A stretch of DNA of 64,000 bases from Pseudomonas sp. PB101 (GCF_009764265.1 NZ_RWIR01000092.1:372001-436000), one strand, 5' to 3'. Numbered from the stretch's first letter, positions 15,791 through 25,003 are shown. Notes: generated from the letters alone by a model not told the origin. Program-made: numbers and translations.

Positions 15791-16198
15791 TCAATCGCCG
15801 TGGCTGTCACCACGAAACTTGAACAGATCCCGCCGCTGCTTCTTGCTCGGCTTGCCGTCGGTGCTCACGCCCAGGGCGCCCGCCTTTCTTTGCGCCGCCG
15901 CCTCTTCGCGCTTGGCGATGCTGGCTTGTGTCTCGGCATACAAGGTCTGCGCCTCCGGGGCGCCACGGCGAACGATCGACAACGCCTGGACCACCACTGT
16001 GCGCTCATCGAAACCGGCGCGTATCACAAACTCATCGCCGACCCGAGGCTCTTTACCCGGCTTGCAGCGTTCGCCCCGGCAATGCACCTTGCCGCTTTCA
16101 ATGGCCGCCTTGGCCAGGGCGCGGGTTTTGTAGAATCGTGCAGCCCACAACCATTTATCGAGGCGGACTTTGTCGTCCTCTTCGTTTTTTTGTGCCAT
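15791..16198 (-). CDS. hslR: Heat-shock protein 15, ribosome-associated S4-domain protein
   Basis: The 135-residue protein starts with an S4 RNA-binding domain (VRLDKWLWAARFYKTRALAK, then AAIESGKVHCRGE) and ends in a basic tail (KPSKKQRRDLFKFRGDSHGD). Hsp15 binds free 50S subunits carrying nascent chains and helps recycle them. Length and domain order are normal. It diverges from the rimABK operon across a spacer of only 79 bases, so both promoters must be packed there. Confidence 0.94.
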   Translation of the reverse strand: MAQKNEEDDKVRLDKWLWAARFYKTRALAKAAIESGKVHCRGERCKPGKEPRVGDEFVIRAGFDERTVVVQALSIVRRGAPEAQTLYAETQASIAKREEAAAQRKAGALGVSTDGKPSKKQRRDLFKFRGDSHGD

Positions 16199-16277
16199 GG
16201 AATTTCCTCATTCTGAAATATTGGTGAACTGTACTACCGTTTCTCTCGTACCAAGAATTTCACCGGAGCGGATTACA

Positions 16278-16418
16278 ATGCACCTATTCCAGAACCTCAC
16301 CGAGGGACTGGAAATCCGGGCCGTAGATATCTGTCGCCTTTTAATCATTATTCTGCGTGAATACCGCGAATCCGGCCGCGTGCGGCCCGAGCGGTTTCTA
16401 CCGGTTGAGCACTTTTGA
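16278..16418 (+). CDS. rimA: RimA-type 46-residue protein
   Basis: A 46-residue ORF (MHLFQNLTEGLEIRAVDICR, then LLIIILREYRESGRVRPERF) begins at an ATG with GGAG nine bases upstream and ends inside the start of rimB (TTGA overlap). Its place directly before rimB and rimK matches the rimABK operon described in P. fluorescens, where RimA acts with cyclic-di-GMP and RimB to set RimK activity. The peptide is hydrophobic in the middle and basic at the end. It is too short for most gene finders. Identification rests on context and size, not on a sequence comparison. Confidence 0.7.
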   Translation: MHLFQNLTEGLEIRAVDICRLLIIILREYRESGRVRPERFLPVEHF

Positions 16419-16894
16419 AGACATTTGACCATTTGACCGTTGTCGGTCTGCGCGAGTGGGTGGCGCTCCCGGATTTGGGAGTCGCGGGCCTTCGGGCAAA
16501 AATCGACACCGGTGCCAGCACCTCAAGCCTCCACGCCACCGAAATCGAGCTGTTCGAGCGCGATGGTGAGCAGTGGGTGCGCTTTACCGCCCACCTGGGT
16601 TCCGTCGTCCAACTACGCCACCGGCGCTGCGAAGCACCGTTGGTGACGATGAAAACCATTAAAAGCTCAAACGGTCACGCGCAGGTGCGATACGTGATCA
16701 GCACCACCCTGGCCCTTGGTGATCGGGTCTGGCGGGTCGAGTTCACGCTCGCCTGCCGCAAGTCCATGCGTTATCGCCTGCTGCTCGGCTCCAAAGCCCT
16801 GATCCACGGCCAGTTGGTGGTCAATCCGGGCATCAAGTATGTACAAGACAAGCCGGTGTTCCCGGTATCTACCTCCTCCACAGGTGTTGCATGA
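16415..16894 (+). CDS. rimB: Retropepsin-like protease RimB
   Basis: The 159-residue protein belongs to the family annotated as ATP-dependent zinc protease (PF05618), with the aspartic-protease-like motif KIDTGASTSSLHA at about residues 29-41 and LLLGSKALIHGQLVVNPG near the C-terminus. The start is TTG at 16415 within the rimA stop, giving MKTFDHLTVVGLREWVALPD, the usual family N-terminus. The stop overlaps the rimK ATG (ATGA). In the P. fluorescens rim system RimB is reported to act on the RimK-modified ribosomal protein RpsF. Confidence 0.88.
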   Translation: MKTFDHLTVVGLREWVALPDLGVAGLRAKIDTGASTSSLHATEIELFERDGEQWVRFTAHLGSVVQLRHRRCEAPLVTMKTIKSSNGHAQVRYVISTTLALGDRVWRVEFTLACRKSMRYRLLLGSKALIHGQLVVNPGIKYVQDKPVFPVSTSSTGVA

Positions 16895-17796
16895 AGATCG
16901 CTGTGCTGTCGCGGAACCCGCGTCTGTATTCCACCCGCCGCCTGGTTGAAGCCGGTACCGAACGCGGCCATGAAATGGTGGTGGTCGATACCCTGCGCGC
17001 CTACATGAACATTGCCAGCCACAAACCGCAGATCCATTACCGCGGCAAACCGCTGGAGGGTTTCGATGCGGTGATTCCACGGATCGGTGCGTCCGTGACC
17101 TTTTATGGCTGTGCAGTGCTGCGCCAGTTCGAAATGATGGGGGTGTTCCCGCTCAACGAATCGGTGGCCATTGCCCGCTCGCGGGACAAGCTGCGCTCGC
17201 TGCAATTGCTCTCGCGGCGCGGGATCGGTTTGCCGGTTACCGGTTTCGCCCACTCCCCCGACGACATTCCCGACCTGATCGAAATGGTCAACGGCGCACC
17301 GCTGGTGATCAAGGTGCTGGAAGGCACCCAGGGCATCGGCGTGGTGCTGTGCGAAACCGCCACGGCCGCGGAATCGGTGATCGAGGCGTTCATGGGCCTC
17401 AAGCAGAACATCATGGTGCAGGAGTACATCAAGGAAGCCGGTGGTGCGGACATTCGCTGCTTCGTCGTCGGTGACAAGGTGATTGCAGCGATGAAGCGCC
17501 AGGCCAAACCCGGCGAATTTCGCTCCAACCTGCATCGCGGTGGCAGCGCGAGCCTGATCAAGATCACACCCGAGGAGCGCATGACCGCATTGCGAGCGGC
17601 GAAGGTCATGGGGTTGGCGGTCGCTGGTGTCGACATCCTGCGATCCAATCATGGGCCTCTGGTGATGGAAGTGAACTCGTCGCCGGGGCTTGAGGGGATT
17701 GAGACCACCACCGGGAAGAATGTGGCGGGGATCATCATTGAGCATCTGGAGAAGAATGGTGGGCCGAATATGACTCGGACCAAAGGCAAGGGTTAA
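16891..17796 (+). CDS. rimK: Ribosomal protein S6 glutamate ligase RimK
   Basis: The 301-residue ATP-grasp ligase adds glutamates to the C-terminus of ribosomal protein S6. Visible are the N-terminal MKIAVLSRNPRLYSTRRLVE, the ATP-grasp loop VIKVLEGTQGIGVVLCET, the DIRCFVVGDKVIAAMKRQ strand pair, and the metal-binding VMEVNSSPGLEGIE near the end. Length matches E. coli RimK (300). It is the third gene of an overlapping rimABK operon, followed by a REP doublet instead of a classic terminator. Confidence 0.95.
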   Translation: MKIAVLSRNPRLYSTRRLVEAGTERGHEMVVVDTLRAYMNIASHKPQIHYRGKPLEGFDAVIPRIGASVTFYGCAVLRQFEMMGVFPLNESVAIARSRDKLRSLQLLSRRGIGLPVTGFAHSPDDIPDLIEMVNGAPLVIKVLEGTQGIGVVLCETATAAESVIEAFMGLKQNIMVQEYIKEAGGADIRCFVVGDKVIAAMKRQAKPGEFRSNLHRGGSASLIKITPEERMTALRAAKVMGLAVAGVDILRSNHGPLVMEVNSSPGLEGIETTTGKNVAGIIIEHLEKNGGPNMTRTKGKG

Positions 17797-17826
17797 ACCT
17801 CAAGCCTTGTGGCGGCAGGGATGCCG

Positions 17827-17923
17827 CCTTCGCGGGCAAGCCCGCTCCCACAGGACTTTGGGTTGGTAGCGATATTTCGGCTAGCCACAATCACTGTGGG
17901 AGCGGGCTTGCCCGCGATGGGGC
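17827..17923. repeat. REP doublet
   Basis: CTTCGCGGGCAAGCCCGCTC near 17828 and the inverted unit GAGCGGGCTTGCCCGCGATG near 17900 flank about 50 bases between the convergent rimK and amgS genes. Confidence 0.92.
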
Positions 17924-17950
17924 CATCAGCCTCACTGAAAAAAATCAGGC

Positions 17951-19264
17951 TTAAACGGCATCCCTCGGCAACATCAACCCCAGCGGCAACCGCACTCGAG
18001 CTTCCAGGCCACCGCCCGAACGGTTGCGCAGTTCAACATTTCCGCCGTGCATCGAAGCAATCCGTTTCACGATCGCCAGGCCCAGACCGGTACCCTTCCC
18101 GCCGCGGGCACGATCACCACGGGTGAACGGGTTGAAGATGGCCTCCAGCTCCGACGGATCGATCCCGGCGCCACGGTCCATGACGCTCAGGACCACGTAC
18201 GGTGCGGCCGTGTCCCCGGAGACGTACGCCGCCACTTCCACACCGCTGCCGGCATGATGCAACGCATTGCCGATCAGGTTGTTCAGCAGTCGTTTCATCG
18301 ACACGCGACGCAATGGAAACGGCTGGATCGGCTCCAGGCGCAGCCGCACTTTCTCTTCATTCTGGTTGTAGGGTGCAGCGACTTCGCGGACCAGGTCGCT
18401 CAGGTCAACCTCCTCCACGGACTCGTCACGCCCGTCACGAATGAACGCCAGGAACTGGTCGAGAATCGCATCCATGTCTTCGATGTCACGCACCATGTCG
18501 TCGGTCAGATCGGTGCGATCGCCCATCAATTCCAGGGACAGGCGCAAGCGGGTCAACGGTGTGCGCAAGTCGTGGGACACCCCGGCCAGCATCAGCTCGC
18601 GCTCGCGACCGGCCTGCTCGACGTCTTCGGCCATCTGGTTGAAAGCGCGATAAACCTCTGTCATTTCACTCGGTGTGTCGCTGATCGGCAGGCGCACACT
18701 GCGACCCTGCCCCAGTTGCCGCGCCGCGTACACCAAGCGTTTCAAAGGCTGGTTCAGCTGGCTGACGAAGATCCATGCCGCCGCCGTGGACAACAACCCG
18801 ATAGCGAGGAACCAGCCCAGCACGTTCCAGATTTTCTGACCGCGCAGTGGGTGCGGATACAGCGGAACCTTGAGCCAGCCCTCACCCAGGCTTGGCGCTC
18901 GAACCCATAACGCCGGCGGTGCATGCATGCGCAATCGCACTTCGGTGTCAGCCCCCAGCTCAGCCTGCATCTGCCGCTGATAGATCTCACTGTAGGGCCA
19001 GTGTTGCTCGCCTTCCGGCACCCCGGCCCCGACCACTCGTATCAGGGGCACGGAACCTGCGATCTTTTCACGGTTTTCTTCATCGGCAGCCCAATAGGCA
19101 CGCAGCGTCAGGGCGACACCGTGGCTGTATTGGCGGTCCACCAGCACGTCTTCGTTCATCAGCAGATAAACCAGGGTCAGCGCCTTGGAGAAGAGAACAA
19201 CGATAAGCACCAGCCAAAGGGTGCGAGAGAAAAAGCTCTGGGGGAACCAAACGGGGGTTTTCAT
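17951..19264 (-). CDS. amgS: EnvZ-type sensor histidine kinase (AmgS)
   Basis: The 437-residue kinase has two membrane helices (about 16-36 and 146-167) bracketing a periplasmic sensor region, a HAMP domain (about 168-222), the phospho-acceptor box VSHDLRTPLTR with His231, and a C-terminal ATPase with NNLIGNALHHAG, DRGAGID and GKGTGLGLAIVKRI. It is the partner of the OmpR-type regulator upstream. In P. aeruginosa the orthologous AmgRS pair senses membrane protein stress and affects aminoglycoside tolerance. The 113-base gap between the two genes holds a 30-bp perfect palindrome. Confidence 0.92.
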   Translation of the reverse strand: MKTPVWFPQSFFSRTLWLVLIVVLFSKALTLVYLLMNEDVLVDRQYSHGVALTLRAYWAADEENREKIAGSVPLIRVVGAGVPEGEQHWPYSEIYQRQMQAELGADTEVRLRMHAPPALWVRAPSLGEGWLKVPLYPHPLRGQKIWNVLGWFLAIGLLSTAAAWIFVSQLNQPLKRLVYAARQLGQGRSVRLPISDTPSEMTEVYRAFNQMAEDVEQAGRERELMLAGVSHDLRTPLTRLRLSLELMGDRTDLTDDMVRDIEDMDAILDQFLAFIRDGRDESVEEVDLSDLVREVAAPYNQNEEKVRLRLEPIQPFPLRRVSMKRLLNNLIGNALHHAGSGVEVAAYVSGDTAAPYVVLSVMDRGAGIDPSELEAIFNPFTRGDRARGGKGTGLGLAIVKRIASMHGGNVELRNRSGGGLEARVRLPLGLMLPRDAV

Positions 19265-19323
19265 GGGTAACCGTTAAACACTTGCAGGAGCGAGCGATGC
19301 TCGCATATTGCGGATCGCGAGTC

Positions 19324-19353
19324 TGCGGACTGGATCAATTGATCCAGTCCGCA
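19324..19353. repeat. Perfect 30-bp palindrome between amgR and amgS
   Basis: TGCGGACTGGATCAA is followed at once by its exact reverse complement. The flanks carry decayed REP-like sequence (GCAGGAGCGAGCGATGCTCGC at one side, CCGCTCCTACA at the other). In the amgR-amgS transcript it would form a very stable hairpin just after the first cistron. Confidence 0.85.
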
Positions 19354-19377
19354 TGACCCGCTCCTACAAATCGCCAA

Positions 19378-20118
19378 TCACTTGGTGGCGGTACCATCCG
19401 GCACAAACACGTAGCCCACGCCCCAGACAGTCTGGATGTAGCGCGGTTTGGACGGATCGGGTTCGATCATCCGGCGCAGACGGGAGATCTGCACATCGAT
19501 GGAACGCTCCAGGGCATCCCACTCGCGGCCTCGGGCCAGGTTCATCAACTTGTCGCGGGTCAGCGGCTGACGCGCGTTCATCACCAGGGCCTTGAGTACA
19601 GCGAATTCACCGGTGGTGAGCATGTGCACTTCTTCGCCGCGCTTGAGCTCGCGGGTGGCCAGGGACAGTTCGTAGTCACCGAAGGTCACGCTTTCGTCTT
19701 CGCTGCCCGGGGCGCCAGGCACCGGAGCCGACTGGCGACGTAATACCGCCTTGACGCGGGCCATCAGCTCATCGGGGTTGAACGGCTTGGCCAGGTAATC
19801 GTCGGCGCCCAGTTCCAGGCCCTTGATGCGGCTCAGCTCGTCGCCCTTGGCGGTCAGCATGATGATCGGAATCTGGTTGTTCGCACCGCGCAGACGGCGG
19901 CAGGCGGTCAAGCCGTCTTCACCGGGCAGCATCAGGTCGAGGACGACCAGGTTGAACACTTCGCGCGCCAGCAGGCGATCCATTTGCTCGGTGTTCGGTA
20001 CGGCGCGGGCGCGGTAGCCCTTGCTGACGAAAAAACGCTCCAGCAGGCTGCTCAGCCCGGGATCGTCGTCAACGATAAGAATTTTTTCGCCTTCAGCAAT
20101 GTTTGCAGTGCTGCTCAT
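19378..20118 (-). CDS. amgR: OmpR-type response regulator (AmgR)
   Basis: The 246-residue protein has a receiver domain with the acidic cluster DDD at residues 17-19, phospho-acceptor Asp61 in LDLMLPGEDGL and the conserved Lys of LAKPFNPDELM, then an OmpR-type winged helix (about 150-238, with TRDKLMNLARGREWDALERS and VWGVGYVFVPDG). It activates envelope-stress genes with AmgS. It is first in the operon; a standard AGGAGC ribosome site precedes the ATG. Confidence 0.94.
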   Translation of the reverse strand: MSSTANIAEGEKILIVDDDPGLSSLLERFFVSKGYRARAVPNTEQMDRLLAREVFNLVVLDLMLPGEDGLTACRRLRGANNQIPIIMLTAKGDELSRIKGLELGADDYLAKPFNPDELMARVKAVLRRQSAPVPGAPGSEDESVTFGDYELSLATRELKRGEEVHMLTTGEFAVLKALVMNARQPLTRDKLMNLARGREWDALERSIDVQISRLRRMIEPDPSKPRYIQTVWGVGYVFVPDGTATK

Positions 20119-20479
20119 TAGATGCTCCTTTGATCTCGGCGCGCATTATGGCGTAGCTGCCGTTATACGCACCGTGTGCATTGTTAGCAGATTTTTCCTT
20201 TACCGCCAGAAAACCGGCCACTCAAGCCGCATCCCGCGATACCCCCGAATGCCGGAACGCTGGTTATAATGCGCGGCCTTTTGTGTCAGGCAACATCAGA
20301 CAGGTACTACAGACGGGCGCCATTTTTTTTCATGGCGCCGGCAGTAATTGTTCGATTTCACGGGTCAACGGGATACCTTTTGATCCAGGTAGCGGCGCAG
20401 CCCAGGCCGCTCAACCAGACTCGCCGAGGCCCTATCTCTGCGCCTGCGAGCCTGCTTTCACAATTTGTCAGGTGGTTTT
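20119..20479. other. Divergent spacer between amgR and tex
   Basis: 361 bases containing the amgR promoter on the minus strand and the tex leader on the plus strand. A TATAAT at 20265-20270 could be the tex -10 box; no convincing -35 sits 17 bases upstream. About 200 bases between it and the tex ATG would be an unusually long leader, in which no gene was recognised. Confidence 0.5.
20265..20270 (+). promoter_or_regulatory. Candidate -10 box for tex
   Basis: A perfect TATAAT on the coding strand 210 bases upstream of tex, without a recognisable -35 partner. Confidence 0.35.
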
Positions 20480-22804
20480 ATGGACAGCATCAACAGCCGC
20501 ATCGCCGAGGAACTCGGTGTACGCCCACAACAGGTCGAAGCGGCCGTCGCGCTACTCGATGAAGGCTCAACCGTTCCCTTCATCGCCCGTTACCGGAAAG
20601 AAGTGACCGGCAGCCTCGACGATACGCAATTGCGTCATCTGGAAGAGCGCCTGCGCTACCTGCGAGAACTCGACGAACGGCGCATCAGCATCCTTGCCAG
20701 CATCCAGGAGCAGGGCAAGCTGACCCCGCAACTGGAACGCGACATCAAGCTCGCCGACACCAAGACCCGCCTCGAAGACTTGTACCTGCCGTACAAGCAG
20801 AAGCGCCGCACCAAGGGCCAGATCGCCCTGGAAGCCGGCCTCGGCGAACTGGCCGACGGCCTGTTCAACGACCCGTCCCTGAGCCCGGAAAACGAAGCCG
20901 CACGCTTCATCGACGCGGAAAAAGGCGTGGCCGATGTAAAGGCTGCCCTCGAAGGCGCCAAGTACATCCTGATGGAACGCTTCGCCGAAGACGCCGGCCT
21001 GTTGGACAAGCTGCGCAACTATCTGAAGCAGGAAGCCACCCTCAGTGCCCGCGTGATCGCCGGCAAGGAGGAGGAAGGCGCCAAGTTCCGCGACTACTTC
21101 GAACACGACGAACCACTCAAAAGCATGCCGTCGCACCGCGCGCTGGCAATTTTCCGTGGCCGCAACGAAGGCATCCTCAGCTCCGCGCTGAAAGTCGGCG
21201 ATGAGCTGCCAGGCACCATGCACCCGTGCGAAGGCATGATCGGCCAGCAATTCGGCATCCAGAACCAGAACCGCGCCGCCGACAAATGGCTAGGCGAAGT
21301 GGTGCGCTGGACCTGGAAGGTCAAGCTCTACACCCATCTGGAGACCGACCTGCTGGGCGAGCTGCGCGATGGCGCGGAAACCGAAGCGATCAACGTATTC
21401 GCCCACAACCTGCACGACCTGCTGCTGTCGGCCCCGGCCGGCCCGCGCGCCACCCTGGGCCTCGACCCGGGCCTGCGTACCGGTTGCAAGGTCGCCGTGG
21501 TCGACTCCACGGGCAAACTGCTGGATCACGCCACGGTTTACCCGCACGTGCCGCACAACAAGTGGGACCAGACCCTCGCCGTGCTCGCCGCCCTGTGCGC
21601 CAAGCACTCGGTGGACCTGATCGCCATCGGCAACGGTACCGCCAGCCGCGAGACCGACAAGCTGGCCGCTGAACTGATCAAGAAGTACCCGGCCATGAAG
21701 ATGACCAAGGTCATGGTTTCCGAGGCCGGTGCATCGGTTTACTCGGCGTCGGAGCTGGCTTCCAAGGAATTCCCGGACCTCGACGTGTCGATCCGTGGCG
21801 CCGTGTCGATTGCCCGTCGCCTGCAAGACCCGCTGGCTGAGCTTGTGAAGATCGATCCGAAATCCATCGGTGTCGGCCAGTACCAGCACGACGTATCGCA
21901 ACTGAAACTGGCCCGAGGCCTGGATGCGGTAGTCGAAGACTGCGTGAACGCCGTCGGCGTCGACGTGAACACCGCTTCCGTGGCGCTGCTGGCACGGATC
22001 TCCGGCCTCAACGCGACCCTGGCGCAGAACATCGTCAGCCACCGCGACGAGAACGGCGCGTTCAAGACCCGCGCCGCGTTGAAGAAAGTCGCGCGACTGG
22101 GTGAAAAAACCTTCGAACAAGCCGCCGGTTTCCTGCGCGTGATGAACGGCGACAATCCCCTGGACGCCTCCGCGGTGCACCCGGAAGCCTATCCACTGGT
22201 GCAGCGTATCGCCGCCGAGACTGATCGCGATATTCGTTCGCTGATTGGCGACAGTGGCTTCCTCAAGCGCCTGGACCCGAAAAAATTCACCGACGAAACC
22301 TTCGGCCTGCCAACCGTCACCGACATCCTTCAGGAACTGGACAAGCCAGGCCGCGACCCGCGTCCCGAGTTCAAGACCGCCGAGTTCCAGGAAGGCGTCG
22401 AAGACCTCAAGGACCTCGAGCTGGGCATGATCCTCGAAGGTGTGGTGACCAACGTGACCAACTTCGGTGCCTTCGTCGATATCGGCGTGCATCAGGACGG
22501 TTTGGTGCACATCTCCGCGCTTTCGGAGAAGTTCATCAAGGATCCACGCGAAGCGGTGAAAGCCGGCGACGTGGTGAAAGTGAAGGTCATGGAAGTCGAC
22601 ATCCCGCGCAAACGCGTGGGCCTGTCGATGCGTATGAGCGACACGCCGGGCGAGAAGATCGACGGTGCTCGTGGCGCGCGTCCGGGGTCGGCGCCACGCC
22701 AGTCCCAGAACACCGCACCGCGCAAGGAAACCACGCCGGCGGCTCCGGCCAACAACGCCATGGCTTCGCTGTTCGCCAACGCCAAGCAGCTGAAGAAACG
22801 TTGA
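20480..22804 (+). CDS. tex: Tex/YhgF-type S1 RNA-binding protein
   Basis: The 774-residue protein has the full Tex layout: N-terminal helical region with VPFIARYRKEVTGSLDD, a YqgF RNase-H-like domain (LGLDPGLRTGCKVAVVDSTG around residue 330), helix-hairpin-helix motifs (about 500-560, VNTASVALLARISGLNATLA) and a C-terminal S1 domain (about 650-725, LEGVVTNVTNFGAFVDIGVH). It acts in transcription and RNA metabolism. ATG at 20480 is preferred over a TTG at 20465 because AGGTGG is well spaced. The TGA overlaps the next ATG by one base. Confidence 0.95.
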   Translation: MDSINSRIAEELGVRPQQVEAAVALLDEGSTVPFIARYRKEVTGSLDDTQLRHLEERLRYLRELDERRISILASIQEQGKLTPQLERDIKLADTKTRLEDLYLPYKQKRRTKGQIALEAGLGELADGLFNDPSLSPENEAARFIDAEKGVADVKAALEGAKYILMERFAEDAGLLDKLRNYLKQEATLSARVIAGKEEEGAKFRDYFEHDEPLKSMPSHRALAIFRGRNEGILSSALKVGDELPGTMHPCEGMIGQQFGIQNQNRAADKWLGEVVRWTWKVKLYTHLETDLLGELRDGAETEAINVFAHNLHDLLLSAPAGPRATLGLDPGLRTGCKVAVVDSTGKLLDHATVYPHVPHNKWDQTLAVLAALCAKHSVDLIAIGNGTASRETDKLAAELIKKYPAMKMTKVMVSEAGASVYSASELASKEFPDLDVSIRGAVSIARRLQDPLAELVKIDPKSIGVGQYQHDVSQLKLARGLDAVVEDCVNAVGVDVNTASVALLARISGLNATLAQNIVSHRDENGAFKTRAALKKVARLGEKTFEQAAGFLRVMNGDNPLDASAVHPEAYPLVQRIAAETDRDIRSLIGDSGFLKRLDPKKFTDETFGLPTVTDILQELDKPGRDPRPEFKTAEFQEGVEDLKDLELGMILEGVVTNVTNFGAFVDIGVHQDGLVHISALSEKFIKDPREAVKAGDVVKVKVMEVDIPRKRVGLSMRMSDTPGEKIDGARGARPGSAPRQSQNTAPRKETTPAAPANNAMASLFANAKQLKKR

Positions 22805-23187
22805 TGGACACCCCTGCCGGGTACACCGAAAGCGCCTTTTTCAAGCTGCTGGGCTGTCGCTTGCACAGCCTGGAAACCGGGGTGGCGCAAGTCGCCCTGG
22901 GGCTGGAACCGGAGCTGCGCAATCGCGCCGGTAAACTGCACGGCGGGGCTTTGTTCAGCCTGGTGGACATTGCCATGGGGCTGGCCTGCTCCAGCTCCCA
23001 CGGCTTTGACCAGCAGAGCGCGACCATCGAGTGCAAGATCAACTACATCCGCGCCGTTTCTGACGGCGAGGTGATGTGCACGGCGCGGGTGATCCACCCG
23101 GGCCGGCGCACACTGGTGGTCGAGGCCGATGTGATGCAGGGCGACAAACTCGTCGCAAAAGCACAAGGCACGTTCGCTGTCCTGTAG
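22804..23187 (+). CDS. PaaI-family hotdog thioesterase
   Basis: This 127-residue protein has the PaaI-type signature LHGGALFSLVDIAMGLACSS around residues 44-63, including the conserved HGG and Asp. The start overlaps the tex stop (TGATG), so it is coupled to tex. It should hydrolyse an acyl- or aryl-CoA; the substrate cannot be told. The tex-thioesterase-gshA order is also seen in P. aeruginosa (recalled). Confidence 0.88.
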   Translation: MDTPAGYTESAFFKLLGCRLHSLETGVAQVALGLEPELRNRAGKLHGGALFSLVDIAMGLACSSSHGFDQQSATIECKINYIRAVSDGEVMCTARVIHPGRRTLVVEADVMQGDKLVAKAQGTFAVL

Positions 23188-23226
23188 CTAGATGTCATCG
23201 ATTTGAGTTAATTTCGGCGCTAAGAC

Positions 23227-23328
23227 CTGTAGGAGCGAGCTTGCTCGCGATGAACGTCAGGGCGCCGTTTTCATTCAGGCACCCCGCGTTATCGTTAACC
23301 TCCATCGCGAGCAAGCTCGCTCCTACAA
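23227..23328. repeat. REP doublet
   Basis: CTGTAGGAGCGAGCTTGCTC near 23227 and the inverted TCGCGAGCAAGCTCGCTCCT near 23305 flank about 50 bases between the thioesterase gene and gshA. Confidence 0.92.
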
Positions 23329-23419
23329 AACCAGGCGAAAACGCCAGTTTTAACTTCACCCTTGTAGACCGTCTTGCCCACCCCCATATTGGGGCGACTG
23401 ACGCGTGAAGGAATCCAAC

Positions 23420-25003
23420 TTGAGCGAACTTCTCAACCGCCGCCTGGCCCTGCTCGGCGAGCGCGCTAACCTCTCTCTGCTCGAACAGTGCCTTCACGGC
23501 ATCGAACGTGAATGCCTGCGCGTGACCGGCGAAGGTCGCCTGGCGCAAACGCCGCACCCGGAAGAATTGGGTTCCGCGCTGACCAATGAACAAATCACCA
23601 CCGACTACTCCGAGTCGCTGCTGGAGTTCATCACTCCGGCCCTGCCCGACCCGGCGGACACGCTGGCGAGCCTGGACAGCATTCACCGTTTTGCCTACAG
23701 CAAGCTCGGCAACGAGTACCTGTGGAGCCCATCGATGCCGTGCCCGTTGCCGGCCGAGGAAGACATCCCGATCGCCTATTACGGCACGTCCAATATCGGG
23801 CAGCTCAAGTACGTCTACCGCAAAGGCCTGGCCCTGCGTTACGGCAAGACCATGCAATGCATTGCCGGTATCCACTACAACTTTTCGCTGCCGGAAAAAC
23901 TCTGGCCGTTGCTCAGGCAGGCCGAAGGCTTTGTCGGCACCGACCGCGATTACCAGTCGTCGGCCTACATCGCGCTGATCCGTAACTTCCGCCGCTACAG
24001 CTGGCTGCTGATGTACCTGTTCGGTGCCTCGCCGGCACTGGACGCCGGCTTCCTGCGCGGTCGTTCGCATCAGTTGGAGCAACTGGATCCGCACACCCTG
24101 TACTTGCCGTACGCGACCAGCCTGCGCATGAGCGACCTGGGTTACCAGAGCAACGCCCAGGCCGGCCTGACGCCGTGCTACAACGACCTGGCCAGCTACA
24201 CCGACAGCCTGCGCAAAGCGGTAGCCACGCCGTACGCACCATACGTCGAAGTCGGCACCCACCAGGATGGTGAGTGGGTACAGCTCAACACCAACATCCT
24301 GCAGATCGAAAACGAGTACTACTCCAACATCCGCCCGAAACGCGTGACCTACACTGGCGAGCGTCCTATCCAGGCGCTGGTGGCCCGGGGCATCCAGTAC
24401 GTTGAAGTGCGCTGCCTGGACATCAACCCGTTCCTGCCGATGGGCATCGACCTCACCGAGTCGCGCTTCCTCGACACGTTCCTGTTGTACTGCGCGCTCA
24501 ACGACAGCCCGCTGCTGACCAACACCAGCTGCAACAACGCAACCTCGAACTTCCTCAGCGTGGTCAAGGAAGGTCGTCGTCCTGGTCTGCAACTGCAACG
24601 CGATGGCCAGCCGGTTGACCTGAAGGAATGGGCCGCTGAGCTGCTGGAAAAGATTGCCCCTCTGGCCGCGATGCTCGACCAGAGCCATGGCGGCGACGCC
24701 CACAGCAAAGCGCTGGACGCCCAGATGGCCAAGGTTCGGGATCCTTCCCTGACGCCCTCGGCCCAGGTGCTGGCAGCGATGGCCGAGCACAAGGAAAGCT
24801 TCGCCCAGTTCTCCCTGCGCCAGAGCCAGGCCCACGCCGAGTTCTTCCGCAGCGAGCCGTTGGCGGCTGAGGAACAGGCGAAGTTTGAAGAGCGGGCGCG
24901 TTCATCGCTGGCTCAGCAGACTGAGCTGGAACAGAACGAAGTCGGTGATTTCGATGTGTTTGTCGGGGCGTACCAGGCGAGCATTCTGGCGATCAGCAAT
25001 TAA
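23420..25003 (+). CDS. gshA: Glutamate-cysteine ligase
   Basis: The 527-residue enzyme makes gamma-glutamylcysteine, the first step of glutathione synthesis. Type 1 family motifs include ERECLRVTGEGRLAQTPHPE near the N-terminus, TTDYSESLLEFITPA and QCIAGIHYNFSLPE. The start is TTG at 23420, preceded by AAGGAA with six bases of spacing and giving the standard SELLNRRLALLGERANLSL N-terminus; a GTG at 23405 lies before the ribosome site and is rejected. It is transcribed alone between two REP doublets. Confidence 0.96.
   Translation: MSELLNRRLALLGERANLSLLEQCLHGIERECLRVTGEGRLAQTPHPEELGSALTNEQITTDYSESLLEFITPALPDPADTLASLDSIHRFAYSKLGNEYLWSPSMPCPLPAEEDIPIAYYGTSNIGQLKYVYRKGLALRYGKTMQCIAGIHYNFSLPEKLWPLLRQAEGFVGTDRDYQSSAYIALIRNFRRYSWLLMYLFGASPALDAGFLRGRSHQLEQLDPHTLYLPYATSLRMSDLGYQSNAQAGLTPCYNDLASYTDSLRKAVATPYAPYVEVGTHQDGEWVQLNTNILQIENEYYSNIRPKRVTYTGERPIQALVARGIQYVEVRCLDINPFLPMGIDLTESRFLDTFLLYCALNDSPLLTNTSCNNATSNFLSVVKEGRRPGLQLQRDGQPVDLKEWAAELLEKIAPLAAMLDQSHGGDAHSKALDAQMAKVRDPSLTPSAQVLAAMAEHKESFAQFSLRQSQAHAEFFRSEPLAAEEQAKFEERARSSLAQQTELEQNEVGDFDVFVGAYQASILAISN

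Noticed and set aside
15547..15822. Open frame of 91 codons on the plus strand between hslO and hslR
   Set aside because: No ribosome site, no recognisable family, and it overlaps the hslO promoter candidate and the end of hslR.
23195..24835. Long open frame (546 codons) on the minus strand
   Set aside because: Antisense to gshA and includes a REP doublet.
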